From assembly GCF_016862455.1 (NCBI RefSeq), contig NZ_BOMZ01000081.1, forward strand, positions 16,988 to 80,987: 64,000 bases of DNA. Reading direction: 5' to 3'. The notes under the pieces were generated by a model that made no database searches, was not told the DNA's origin, and saw only the letters and a program-made list of their open reading frames with translations. Below are positions 41,745 to 49,756 of this stretch, piece after piece (positions within the stretch are counted from its first letter, which is position 1; every line of letters begins with the position of its first letter). Both the position numbers and the translations under genes were made by a program. This DNA comes from Actinoplanes utahensis. GTDB taxonomy: Bacteria; Actinomycetota; Actinomycetes; Mycobacteriales; Micromonosporaceae.

Positions 41745-42649
41745 CCGGTCACGTCGGCGGGCCGGCCGGGATCCTGCACCTCGACCAGGTACCGCCAGGC
41801 GTCCGGCCGGCTGCCGTCCAGGTCGGTGAACCCGTAGACCCGGGCCAGCTCGCCGCTGGACACCGACCGGCCGTTCCACCGGGCACGGTCGGCGTCGGCG
41901 GCGAGAGCGGCGACGGCGCGCCCCACGTACGCCGGGGTCTCGGAGATGGCGAAATGCGGCTCCTTCGCGCAGGCGTCGCGCCAGTTCTGCTCGGTGACCC
42001 CGAAGTGCTCCAGCATCATCTCCGACCGCAACCAGCCCGGTGTCAGCGCCACCGCGGTCCCGCCGTGCTCGGCCAGTTCCTGCGACCAGATGAAGGCGAG
42101 CCGGTTCACCGACCATTTCGCCAGGTCGTAGAAGGCCGACAGCCGATAGTTCCCGGCGTTGTACTCGGTCGTCCCGTCGCCGATCTCCACCACCAGGCCG
42201 CCCCGGTTGCGGATCAGCAGCGGCATCGCGTGATGGCTGGTCACGATGTGCGAGTCGATCGCCTGCCGCATCAACCGGAAACCCTGGTCCAGGTCCTGCT
42301 CCCAGACCGGTTTGTTCCAGGTGGTCAGCGGATCCCCGCCCCACACGTCGTTGACCAGCACGTCGAGGCGCCCCTGCTCGTCGTCGATCCGCCGGACCAG
42401 CGCGGCCACCTGATCCCGGTCGAGGTGGTCGACCGCCACCGCGATCCCGTGCCCACCCGCCGCGGTCACCAGCTCGGCGGTCTCCTCGATGGTCTCCGGC
42501 CGGTTCATCGGGGACCGGCCGGCGCGGGTGGTGCGGCCGGTCGCGTACACGGTCGCCCCGGCCTCCCCGAGCCGCACCGCGATCTGCCGTCCCGCGCCCC
42601 GGGTCGCGCCGGCCACCAGGGCGATCTTCCCGCTCAGTGTCGTCGTCAT
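41735..42649 (-). CDS. short-chain dehydrogenase/reductase
   Basis: A 304-residue SDR. The nucleotide-binding motif is GATRGAGRQIA, the NDVWGG segment corresponds to the NNAG position, and the active site has Y and K in SAFYDLAKWSV with a TPGW motif downstream. It is a longer SDR with an extra C-terminal part (GELARVYGFTDLDG). Start ATG 42649 follows GGTGG. A CCTGAC-N7-GTCAGG dyad 22 bp upstream may be its operator. Confidence 0.83.
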   Translation of the reverse strand: MTTTLSGKIALVAGATRGAGRQIAVRLGEAGATVYATGRTTRAGRSPMNRPETIEETAELVTAAGGHGIAVAVDHLDRDQVAALVRRIDDEQGRLDVLVNDVWGGDPLTTWNKPVWEQDLDQGFRLMRQAIDSHIVTSHHAMPLLIRNRGGLVVEIGDGTTEYNAGNYRLSAFYDLAKWSVNRLAFIWSQELAEHGGTAVALTPGWLRSEMMLEHFGVTEQNWRDACAKEPHFAISETPAYVGRAVAALAADADRARWNGRSVSSGELARVYGFTDLDGSRPDAWRYLVEVQDPGRPADVTGYR

Positions 42650-42671
42650 ACCACCGACCCTGGCCCGGAAC

Positions 42672-42690
42672 CCTGACAACCCTCGTCAGG
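42672..42690. promoter_or_regulatory. TetR-type operator-like dyad upstream of the SDR gene
   Basis: CCTGAC (42672-42677), seven bases, GTCAGG (42685-42690), in the promoter of the minus-strand SDR gene. On the plus strand it is followed by TTTTCTTTTCC and could look like a terminator, but no plus-strand gene precedes it, so an operator is preferred. Confidence 0.4.
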
Positions 42691-42731
42691 TTTTCTTTTC
42701 CGGGACCTTTCGGGGTACGGCCGGCGCGCGC

Positions 42732-43292
42732 TCAGTGGTCGTAGAGCACCACGAACGCGAGCGTGCGGTCCGGGGTGAGGTAGAGGTCCTTCCACATCGG
42801 GCCCTTCTCGCCGTGCTTCTCGGTCCATGCCGCGCTGTGCGTCCACCGGGTGCCCGCCGGAACGAACGGCGCCAGGCCGGGCCACACCTCCGCCGGGGTG
42901 CCGAAGGGGTATTCGCCGGGGGCCGGCGACGGGACGACCGCGGGCACCGGCTTCCACTCGTACCCTCCGGCCAGCGCTGCCGCGTCCGCGGCGGCCAACC
43001 GGATCACGGCCTGGTACTGCCAGTCGGTCGGGCCCGGCACCCGGCTGCAGGGATCCGCCTCCGTCCGGGTCTGCCAGTGGACCTCCCAGTAGTCGCCCAG
43101 CCCCGGAACCTGCTCGTCGGGCCAGTCCCGATCGGTGTAGACGGTGGCCTCGACCTCGGCGACCTCGTCCGGGCAGCGCGCCGTCGCGACGGCCTCCCTC
43201 CCGACGAACACCGCCACCACCGCGATGCCCGCGACCATCGCCACCGCGAGGCACGCCAACAGCACCTTCGTTCCCCGACCGAGCCGTCGCAT
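42732..43292 (-). CDS. membrane-anchored protein of unknown function
   Basis: A 186-residue protein with a basic N-terminus (MRRLGRGTK) and one hydrophobic segment (LLACLAVAMVAGIAVVAVFV), then an extracytoplasmic domain with two Cys (ARCPDEV, DPCSRV) and many Trp. No family recognised. It is probably anchored with the C-terminal domain outside. GTG 43298 is an alternative start two codons earlier. It is divergent from the metallophosphoesterase gene. Confidence 0.65.
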   Translation of the reverse strand: MRRLGRGTKVLLACLAVAMVAGIAVVAVFVGREAVATARCPDEVAEVEATVYTDRDWPDEQVPGLGDYWEVHWQTRTEADPCSRVPGPTDWQYQAVIRLAAADAAALAGGYEWKPVPAVVPSPAPGEYPFGTPAEVWPGLAPFVPAGTRWTHSAAWTEKHGEKGPMWKDLYLTPDRTLAFVVLYDH

Positions 43293-43343
43293 CGCCACAA
43301 CCTAACCGTTCCCGGCAACCGTGCGGAGCGGCACCATGGATCC

Positions 43344-44099
43344 ATGATCTCCACGGTCGCGGTCCTCTCCGACATCCATGGTGTGCTGCCCGCTCTGGAC
43401 CGGGTGCTCGCCGAACCCGCGGTCGCGGCCGCGGATCTGATCGTCGTCACCGGCGACCACACCTGGGGGCCACAACCGGCCGAGGTGCTGGACCGGCTGG
43501 TGGCCCTCGGCGAACGGGCGGTGCTGGTCCGCGGCAACGCCGACCGTGAGCTGCTGCGGATGTCCCGGGGTGAGGACATCGGCCTCGGCGACGACCCGTT
43601 GTCCGTGTGGGGCGCGGCCCAGCTGCGGGAGGACCACCAGCGGCTGCTCGACGCGATGCCCGAGCAGGTCACGATCGAGGTCGGCGGGTTCGGGCCGGTC
43701 CGGTTCTGTCACGCGACGCCACGTGACGATCAGGAGGTGGTTCTGGTCGACAGCCGGCTCGAACGGTGGGCCGAGGTGTTCGCCGGCCTGCCGGAGGAGG
43801 TGGCCACCGTCGTCTGCGGGCACACCCACATGCCGTTCCTGCGCCTGGTCGACGGCCGGCTCGTGGTGAACCCGGGCAGCGTCGGTCTTCCGTACGGCAG
43901 AAGGGGTTCGCATTGGGCGATCCTGTCGGCGGGCATCGTCTCGATGGGCCGCACCCTGATCGATCCCGGCGTGCTGGCCCGCGAGGTCGTCGGGGCCTCG
44001 GCGCTGCCGGGCGTGGCGGACTGGGTCCGGCAGAACCTGGTCGACCCGGCCGGGGACGTCGAGGCGATCGCCACGTTCGGCCCCCGCGACGGGCGCTGA
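43344..44099 (+). CDS. metallophosphoesterase (YfcE/Mre11-like calcineurin fold)
   Basis: A 251-residue phosphoesterase of the MPP superfamily. Metal-binding motifs run in order: SDIHG (8-12), VVTGDHTWGP, VRGNADRE, FCHATPRDD, and CGHTHMPF, ending with VNPGSVGLPYG. It is cytosolic and could act on a small phosphodiester such as a cyclic nucleotide, but the substrate is unassigned. ATG 43344 is used. A dispersed hairpin repeat (44130) lies between it and the convergent ArsR gene. Confidence 0.85.
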   Translation: MISTVAVLSDIHGVLPALDRVLAEPAVAAADLIVVTGDHTWGPQPAEVLDRLVALGERAVLVRGNADRELLRMSRGEDIGLGDDPLSVWGAAQLREDHQRLLDAMPEQVTIEVGGFGPVRFCHATPRDDQEVVLVDSRLERWAEVFAGLPEEVATVVCGHTHMPFLRLVDGRLVVNPGSVGLPYGRRGSHWAILSAGIVSMGRTLIDPGVLAREVVGASALPGVADWVRQNLVDPAGDVEAIATFGPRDGR

Positions 44100-44129
44100 G
44101 GTCACGATCTCATCGCGCCGGTCCTCAGT

Positions 44130-44170
44130 GCTGTCTCGACCGGCGGGAGACGGCACCGAGGACCGGCCGG
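44130..44170. repeat. dispersed hairpin repeat, copy 8
   Basis: GCTGTCTCGACCGGCGGGAG followed by ACGGCACCGAGGACCGGCCGG. Arms GCTGTCTC and GAGACGGC pair imperfectly. Here the element lies between convergent genes (metallophosphoesterase and ArsR) where it could act as a terminator for both. Confidence 0.75.
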
Positions 44171-44182
44171 GAACCCCTCCGG

Positions 44183-44500
44183 TCAGGGCGTGGCGGGCTG
44201 GGCGCTGGCGAGGACGGCGGGCAGCAGGCCGGGGAAGCGGGCCTCCAGGTCGGCGGTGCGCAGCGAGTTGAGGATGGCCGTGCCCTGGTAGCGCTGCTCG
44301 ATGATGCCGGCCTCCCGCAGGACCCGGAAGTGGTGGGTGGACGTGGACTTGCCGACCGGCAGGCCGAACGACAGGCACGCCTGCTCGTGGTAGCCCTCCG
44401 CCAGCCGGCACACGATCATGCGGCGGATCGGGTCGGCGAGGGCGGACAGGACGGCGTCCAGCGAGAAGTCCTCCGGCTTCGGATGCTCCAGGGTGCGCAT
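44183..44500 (-). CDS. ArsR-family transcriptional regulator
   Basis: A 105-residue winged-helix repressor: LDAVLSALADPIRRMIVCRLAEG, then the recognition region GKSTSTHHFRVLREAGIIEQRYQG and NSLRTADLEARFPGL. ATG 44500 follows GGAGG; ATG 44542 would add 14 residues and reach into the operator. No thiol metal-binding motif is present, so it is probably not a metal sensor. It is divergent from the quinone oxidoreductase gene, with two matching dyads between them. Confidence 0.83.
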   Translation of the reverse strand: MRTLEHPKPEDFSLDAVLSALADPIRRMIVCRLAEGYHEQACLSFGLPVGKSTSTHHFRVLREAGIIEQRYQGTAILNSLRTADLEARFPGLLPAVLASAQPATP

Positions 44501-44529
44501 GGGTGGGGCCTCCGCGGGTATCACTTGAA

Positions 44530-44579
44530 GTACGCCGGTCATCGTACTAACGTCGCGGCTTGTACGAACACTGTCGTAC
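44530..44579. promoter_or_regulatory. twin GTACG-N8-CGTAC operators of the ArsR gene pair
   Basis: Two perfect dyads share the exact form GTACG-N8-CGTAC: 44530-44547 and 44562-44579. Centres are 32 bp apart, three helical turns, in the 96-bp gap between the divergent ArsR and oxidoreductase genes. The identical arms and phasing make them strong candidates for the ArsR binding sites. Confidence 0.7.
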
Positions 44580-44596
44580 TAGACGGGGAGCAGCAG

Positions 44597-45565
44597 ATGA
44601 AAGCAGCCGTGTACTACGAGAACGGCGGACCCGAGGTCCTGCGCTACGAGGACGTCCCCGACCCGGTCCCGGGCGCCGGCGAGGTCCTGCTGCGTGTCGA
44701 GGCGATCGGCGTGCAGGGCGGTGACGTGCTGGCCCGCCAGGGTGGCCCGCTGCCCGCCACCCCGCACATCGTCGGCTACCAGGCGGCCGGCACGATCGTC
44801 GCGGTCGGCGCGGACGTCACCACGGTCCGGCCCGGCCAGAAGGCGTTCGCGTTCATGCTCGCCGGTTCGCACGCCGAACTGGTGGTCGCCACGGAGAGCA
44901 ACGTCTACGTGGTTCCCGACGACATGGACACCCGTGTCGCCGCCGGGATCTTCGTCGAGTTCGGCACCGCCGACGACGCGCTGTTCGAGTTCGGCCGGCT
45001 GCGGGCCGGCCAGACCGTGCTGGTGCAGGCCGCCGCGAGCGGGGTCGGGCTGGCCGCCGTGCAGCTCGCCAAGGCCGCCGGCGCCACCGTGATCGGCACC
45101 GCCGGCACCGACGAGAAACTGGCCCGGCTGTCCGGGTACGGCCTCGACCACGGGATCAACTACCGGACCGGCGACGTCGTCGGGACGGTCGAGGAGCTCA
45201 CCGGCGGACGGGGCGCCGACCTGATCATCGACCCGGTCGGCGGGAAGACCCTCGAGGGCAGCATCAACGCGGTCGCCTACCGGGGCCGGATCATCTACCT
45301 CGGGCAGGTCGGGCGGGAGACGTACCAGCCGCAGCTCTTCCCGCTGCTGCTCAAGAGCGCGTCGCTGAGCGGGCTCTACTACGGCGCGGAGGTGCAGCGC
45401 GACCCGCAGCGCACCCGCCCGCGAGTCCAGCAGCTGATCGACCGGATCGCCGCCGGCGAGCTCACCGTGGTGATCGACCGGGAGTTCCCGCTGGCCGACG
45501 CCGCCGAGGCGCACCGTCACATCGAGAGCCGCGCCGCCTTCGGCCGCGTGCTGCTGATCCCCTGA
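44597..45565 (+). CDS. NADPH:quinone reductase-like oxidoreductase
   Basis: A 322-residue MDR-superfamily enzyme without structural zinc. AAVYYENGGPEVLRYEDVPDP, VGYQAAGTIVAVG, VLVQAAASGVGLAAVQLAKAAGATVIGT (NADP Rossmann motif) and DLIIDPVGG place it with quinone oxidoreductase/zeta-crystallin-like proteins. It reduces small quinones or enals, by family. Start ATG 44597 follows GGGAG. It is followed 15 bp later by an F420-type oxidoreductase and probably forms a regulated detoxification unit with it under the ArsR protein. Confidence 0.85.
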   Translation: MKAAVYYENGGPEVLRYEDVPDPVPGAGEVLLRVEAIGVQGGDVLARQGGPLPATPHIVGYQAAGTIVAVGADVTTVRPGQKAFAFMLAGSHAELVVATESNVYVVPDDMDTRVAAGIFVEFGTADDALFEFGRLRAGQTVLVQAAASGVGLAAVQLAKAAGATVIGTAGTDEKLARLSGYGLDHGINYRTGDVVGTVEELTGGRGADLIIDPVGGKTLEGSINAVAYRGRIIYLGQVGRETYQPQLFPLLLKSASLSGLYYGAEVQRDPQRTRPRVQQLIDRIAAGELTVVIDREFPLADAAEAHRHIESRAAFGRVLLIP

Positions 45566-45580
45566 CGACAGGAGAAGACC

Positions 45581-46444
45581 ATGCGACGGTACGGGCTGTG
45601 GGCCCCCGCGTTCATCTGGCCGACCGAACCGGAGGCGGTGGCGCGGGCCGCCCGGGAGATCGAGGAACTCGGGTTCGGGACGTTCTGGGTCGGCGGCAGC
45701 CCCGCCGACGACCTCGCGCTACCGGAGGCGATCCTCGCCGCCACCAGCGAACTCGTCGTCGGGACCAGCATCGTCGACATCTGGACCAGCGACGGCGACC
45801 GGCTGGCGGCCTCGCACCGGCGGATCAGCGATGCGTACCCGGGCCGGTTCTCTCTCGGGGTCGGCTCCGGGCACGCGCCGACCGCGGAATCGAAGGGGCA
45901 GTCCTACACCAAGCCGCTGACCCGGCTGCGGGACCTGCTGACCGGGCCGCTCGCCACAGTTCCCGTGGCGGAACGGATGATCGCCGCGCTCGGGCCGAAG
46001 ACCCTGCGGACGGCGGGCGAGCTGACGGCGGGCGCCCTGCCGTACCTGATGCCGCCGGCGCACACCGCGGACGCCCGCGGGATTCTCGGGGACGGGCCGT
46101 TGCTCGTACCGGAACAGAAGATCTTCCTCGGTACGGACGCCGCCGTCGCCCGGCAGGCCGGCCGCGAGGCGCTGCGCCTCTACCTGGGGTTGCCGAACTA
46201 CACCCGGCAGCTGATCCGGTACGGGCTCGACGAGTCAGACCTGGCCGGCGAGGGCAGTGACCGCTTCGTCGACCAGGCGGTGGTCTGGGGCGACGACGAC
46301 CGGGTCCGCGCCGGGATCGACGCCCACCTGGCCGCGGGCGCCGACCAGGTGGCCATCCAGGTCCTCACCGAGACGGGCATCCCCCGTGAGCTGCCCCTGG
46401 CCGAGTGGCGGCGGCTGTCCGCCCTGCTCGGGCTGAAAGGCTGA
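45581..46444 (+). CDS. LLM-class F420-dependent oxidoreductase
   Basis: A 287-residue luciferase-like monooxygenase-family protein. It begins MRRYGLWAPAFIWPTEPEAV and has the typical EELGFGTFWVGGS, LVVGTSIVDIWTSD, and PGRFSLGVGSGHAP motifs, with GADQVAIQVLTE near the end. This is the TIGR03620-like actinobacterial group that uses coenzyme F420; the cofactor is inferred from family. ACAGGAG lies upstream. It is probably in one transcript with the preceding and following oxidoreductases. Confidence 0.82.
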   Translation: MRRYGLWAPAFIWPTEPEAVARAAREIEELGFGTFWVGGSPADDLALPEAILAATSELVVGTSIVDIWTSDGDRLAASHRRISDAYPGRFSLGVGSGHAPTAESKGQSYTKPLTRLRDLLTGPLATVPVAERMIAALGPKTLRTAGELTAGALPYLMPPAHTADARGILGDGPLLVPEQKIFLGTDAAVARQAGREALRLYLGLPNYTRQLIRYGLDESDLAGEGSDRFVDQAVVWGDDDRVRAGIDAHLAAGADQVAIQVLTETGIPRELPLAEWRRLSALLGLKG

Positions 46445-46459
46445 TGTCAGGATGTGACG

Positions 46460-47509
46460 ATGCGCGCGGTGATCTTCGACGACGTCAGGGCTCAGCCGGA
46501 GGTCCGGGAGGTGCCCGACCCGGTCGCGCCGGCCGGCGGGGTCGTGGTGCGGGTGGCGGCGACCGGCCTGTGCCGCAGTGACTGGCACGCCTGGGCCGGG
46601 CACGACGAGATCGCCCTCCCGCACGTGCCCGGTCACGAACTCGCCGGGGTGATCGCCGACGTGGGCGCGGGCGTCACCCGGTGGGCGGTCGGTGACCGGG
46701 TGACCGTGCCGTTCGTCTGCGGCTGCGGTCGCTGCGCGTGGTGCCGGACCGGGCAGGCCCAGGTCTGCCCGGACCAGCAGCAGCCCGGCTTCACCCACTG
46801 GGGTTCGTTCGCCGGGTACGTCGCCCTGCACGCCGCCGACACCAACCTGGTCGGCCTCCCCGACACGGTCGGGTTCGCGGCCGCGGCCGGACTCGGCTGC
46901 CGGTTCGCCACCGCCTACCGCGGGCTGGCCGGCCGGGCCCGGGTCACCGCGGGCGAATGGGTGACCGTGGTCGGCGCCGGCGGTGTCGGCCTGAGCGCGG
47001 TGATGATCGCCCGCGCGCTCGGCGCCCGGGTGATCGCCGTCGACCGCAACCCCGAAGCCCTCACGGTCGCCGCCCGGCTCGGCGCCGAACACACCCTCCT
47101 CGCCGGTGCGGCCCCGATCCCGGACGCGGTCGCCGACCTCACCGGCGGTGGCGGCCACGTCTCCGTCGACGCCGTCGGCAGCGAGCAGACCTGCGCCGAC
47201 GCCATCCTCAGCCTGCGCCGCCAGGGCCGGCACGTGCAGATCGGGCTGCTGCCGCCGGTCGGCGGCCACCCGCGCGTCCCGATGGACCGGGTGATCGGCT
47301 GGGAACTCGACGTGCTCGGCAGCCACGGCATGGCCGCCGTCGACTACCCGGCCATGCTCGCCCTGATCGAGCAGGGCGCCCTGCGCCCCGACCTGTTGAT
47401 CGAACGGACCATCGGCCTGCGCGAGGCCGCCGCCCTGCTGCCGGTCTTCGACCGGACCACGGTCGCCGGGATGACCATGATCGACCCGGCGCGGCCGGAC
47501 CGCGCATAG
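46460..47509 (+). CDS. zinc-dependent alcohol dehydrogenase
   Basis: A 349-residue MDR enzyme with catalytic zinc ligands in ATGLCRSDWHAW and PGHELAG, four structural-zinc Cys in CGCGRCAWCRTGQAQVC, and the Rossmann motif VVGAGGVGLSAVMIARALGA. It oxidises alcohols or reduces aldehydes with NAD(P). ATG 46460 is spaced 7 bases from AGGA; GTG 46454 is an alternative. It begins 15 bp after the F420 oxidoreductase and likely continues the same operon. Confidence 0.88.
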   Translation: MRAVIFDDVRAQPEVREVPDPVAPAGGVVVRVAATGLCRSDWHAWAGHDEIALPHVPGHELAGVIADVGAGVTRWAVGDRVTVPFVCGCGRCAWCRTGQAQVCPDQQQPGFTHWGSFAGYVALHAADTNLVGLPDTVGFAAAAGLGCRFATAYRGLAGRARVTAGEWVTVVGAGGVGLSAVMIARALGARVIAVDRNPEALTVAARLGAEHTLLAGAAPIPDAVADLTGGGGHVSVDAVGSEQTCADAILSLRRQGRHVQIGLLPPVGGHPRVPMDRVIGWELDVLGSHGMAAVDYPAMLALIEQGALRPDLLIERTIGLREAAALLPVFDRTTVAGMTMIDPARPDRA

Positions 47510-47518
47510 GGTCGGGCC

Positions 47519-49003
47519 ATGGACCCGCAGCCGCTGCGTTACCGGTCCGCCGCCGGGCGGTGGGTGCTGCTCGCCACCGTGCTCGGATCGAGCCTCGCCT
47601 TCATCGACGCGACGGTGGTCACCATCGCGCTCCCCGCGATCGGGCGGGAACTCGGCGCCGGTGCCGCCGGCCTGCAGTGGACCGTCAACGGATACGCCCT
47701 CAGCCTGGCCTCGCTGATCCTGCTCGGCGGTTCGCTCAGCGACCGGTTCGGCCGCAGACGGCTCTTCCTCGCCGGAATCGCCTGGTTCGCGGTGGCCTCC
47801 CTGCTCTGCGGCCTCGCCCCGTCGATCGAGCTGCTGGTCGCCGCCCGGGTCCTCCAAGGCGTCGGCGGCGCGCTGCTCACCCCGGGCGCGCTGGCGATCC
47901 TGGAAGCGTCGTTCGCGGCCGAGGACCGGGCCAGAGCGATCGGCGCGTGGTCCGGGCTGGGCGGGATCGGCGGCGCGCTGGGTCCGTTCCTCGGCGGCTG
48001 GCTGGTGGAGACCGGCAGCTGGCGGTACATCTTCCTGATCAACCTGCCGGTCGCGGCGATCGTGCTGTGGGTGACCGCCCGGCACGTGCCGGAATCCCGC
48101 AACCCGGCCGCCGCGCGGACGTTCGACATCGCGGGACTGATCACCGGAGTGATCGGGCTGGGCGGGCTCACCTACGGCTTCACCGCGTGGCCGGAGAACG
48201 GGCCCGCCGACCCGGTCGTGCTGATCTCGCTGACCGTCGGAGTGCTCGGCATGGCCGCGTTCGTGGTCGCCGAACGCCGGTCCCGGAACCCCTTGCTGCC
48301 CTTGACGATCTTCCGCACCCGGGCGTTCACCGGCGCCAACGTGGTGACCTTCCTGGTGTACGCGGCCAACGGCGGCGTGTTCCTCCTCGTCGTCGTGAAC
48401 CTCCAGGTGGTCGCCGGATTCTCGCCACTGGCCAGCGGTATCGCCCTGCTGCCGGTCACCGCGCTGATGCTGCTGCTGTCGGCCCGCGCCGGCGCCCTCG
48501 GCCAGCGGATCGGCCCGCGCCTGCCGATGTCCGCCGGTCCGCTGATCTGCGCGGCCGCCCTGATCTGGCTGGCGATGGTCGGCGCGGGCGCCTCCTACCT
48601 GACCGACGTCCTGCCGCCGGTCATCCTCTTCGGCCTCGGCCTGGCGCTGCTGGTCGCCCCGCTCACGGCTACCGCGCTGGGAGCGCTCGACGACTCGTAC
48701 GCGGGCATCGCCTCCGGCGTCAACAACGCCGTCGCCCGGGTGGCCGGCCTGCTCGCCGTCGCCGTCCTCCCGCTGGCCGCCGGCCTGGGCGGCGGCGACC
48801 TCACCGACCCGGCCGTCCTGTCCCCGGTCTACCGCACCACGATGCTGCTGTGTGCCGCCCTGATGACCGCCGGCAGCATCCTGGCCTGGCTCCTCATCCC
48901 CGCCCGCCTCCCGACCCGAACCCCGCAGCCGGCCTTCTGCGACACGTGCGCACCCCCGCTGCGCCCGGCGGACATTCCACCCACCGACCGGTCCGCGCAG
49001 TAG
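47519..49003 (+). CDS. MFS drug/multidrug exporter (DHA2, 14 TM)
   Basis: A 494-residue transporter with about 14 membrane segments. FIDATVVTIALPAIGRELG in TM1, the GGSLSDRFGRRRLF loop between TM2 and TM3, VLQGVGGALLTPGALAIL and LGPFLGGWL with SWRYIFLINLPV are the DHA2 (EmrB/QacA) signatures, driven by proton antiport. The substrate is unknown. It starts 9 bp after the alcohol dehydrogenase stop, so the ArsR-controlled unit may include it as a detoxification exporter. Confidence 0.88.
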   Translation: MDPQPLRYRSAAGRWVLLATVLGSSLAFIDATVVTIALPAIGRELGAGAAGLQWTVNGYALSLASLILLGGSLSDRFGRRRLFLAGIAWFAVASLLCGLAPSIELLVAARVLQGVGGALLTPGALAILEASFAAEDRARAIGAWSGLGGIGGALGPFLGGWLVETGSWRYIFLINLPVAAIVLWVTARHVPESRNPAAARTFDIAGLITGVIGLGGLTYGFTAWPENGPADPVVLISLTVGVLGMAAFVVAERRSRNPLLPLTIFRTRAFTGANVVTFLVYAANGGVFLLVVVNLQVVAGFSPLASGIALLPVTALMLLLSARAGALGQRIGPRLPMSAGPLICAAALIWLAMVGAGASYLTDVLPPVILFGLGLALLVAPLTATALGALDDSYAGIASGVNNAVARVAGLLAVAVLPLAAGLGGGDLTDPAVLSPVYRTTMLLCAALMTAGSILAWLLIPARLPTRTPQPAFCDTCAPPLRPADIPPTDRSAQ

Positions 49004-49096
49004 TCCACCGCCGAGCGTCGCTGCCAGTCCCGCCACCTCATGAGCGCATGTGAATGCGACGGCGGTGAGCTCAGGCCCACTGGCAGGCTGTCTCTC

Positions 49097-49345
49097 ATGG
49101 TGCGGTTGAGGATCACGTACGACGAGGACGCCGACGCGGCCTACATCTACTTCCAGCCGCCCGGCACGCGGGTGACGAAGACGTATCCGTGCGACCCCGT
49201 CGAGGTAGCCGGCATGATCAATATCGACTTCGACGCGACCGGCCGCCTGATCGGTCTGGAAGTGCTGGACGCCCGGGCGAAACTGGCGTCAGAGCTATTG
49301 GCACAGGCCGAAGACATCACCCACCGAGCCGAGGACGGAGATTAG
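49097..49345 (+). CDS. DUF2283 family protein
   Basis: An 82-residue small protein: VRLRITYDEDADAAYIYF, then NIDFDATGRLIGLEVLDARAKL. These are the DUF2283 signature segments; members are widespread, often near toxin-antitoxin-like genes, with no proven function. ATG 49097 gives the normal N-terminus; GTG 49100 is an alternative. It directly precedes a transposase relic. Confidence 0.85.
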   Translation: MVRLRITYDEDADAAYIYFQPPGTRVTKTYPCDPVEVAGMINIDFDATGRLIGLEVLDARAKLASELLAQAEDITHRAEDGD

Positions 49346-49440
49346 TGCCTCGTCTCGAACGTCGGCCGCGACGAGAGGTGGCCCGCTGCCGGCAGTCAGG
49401 TACAGGTCGGAAGTGTCCGGGAAGGTAGGCCGCTCACCCC

Positions 49441-49737
49441 GCACCGGCCGGCCGTCCTGGTGCGGGCCGGCCCCGACCTGGTCCTGGCCGACAAGGCCGA
49501 CACCAGCCGCGGCCACCTGCGTTCCCGCGGGATCAAGGCCTGCATCCCGAACAAGGCCCACCGCAAAGCCGAAGGCTCCAAGGGCGGGCGCCCACCGACG
49601 TTCGACAAGGACCTCTACCGGCTCCGCCGAACCGTCGAGGACGGCACCGCCCGCCTCGAACGCCCACCCGGTACGACAAACCGGCCGTCCGGTTCCAAGC
49701 CGTGCTGACCATCGTCATCATCCGCGAGTGGCTCTGA
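49441..49737 (+). pseudogene. IS5-family transposase, C-terminal relic, frameshifted
   Basis: The plus strand encodes PDLVLADKADTSRGHLRSRG, then IKACIPNKA, GSKGGRPPTFD and RLRRTVEDG. That is the DDE transposase end of IS5-like elements (ADKAYSSR...IPEKA...RGGRPPAFD...VER). At about 49660 the frame shifts and continues as RYDKPAVRFQAVLTIVIIREWL with TGA at 49737, matching the usual C-terminus. The N-terminal two thirds are absent, and no terminal repeats were found. The element is dead. Confidence 0.8.
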
Positions 49738-49756
49738 CCGGCTCATGAAACACGCC

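Noticed and set aside
46235..49036. A 933-codon open frame on the minus strand
   Set aside because: It is antisense to the alcohol dehydrogenase and MFS genes, whose motifs are unmistakable. Its translation is Gly/Arg/Asp/Gln-rich without a fold.
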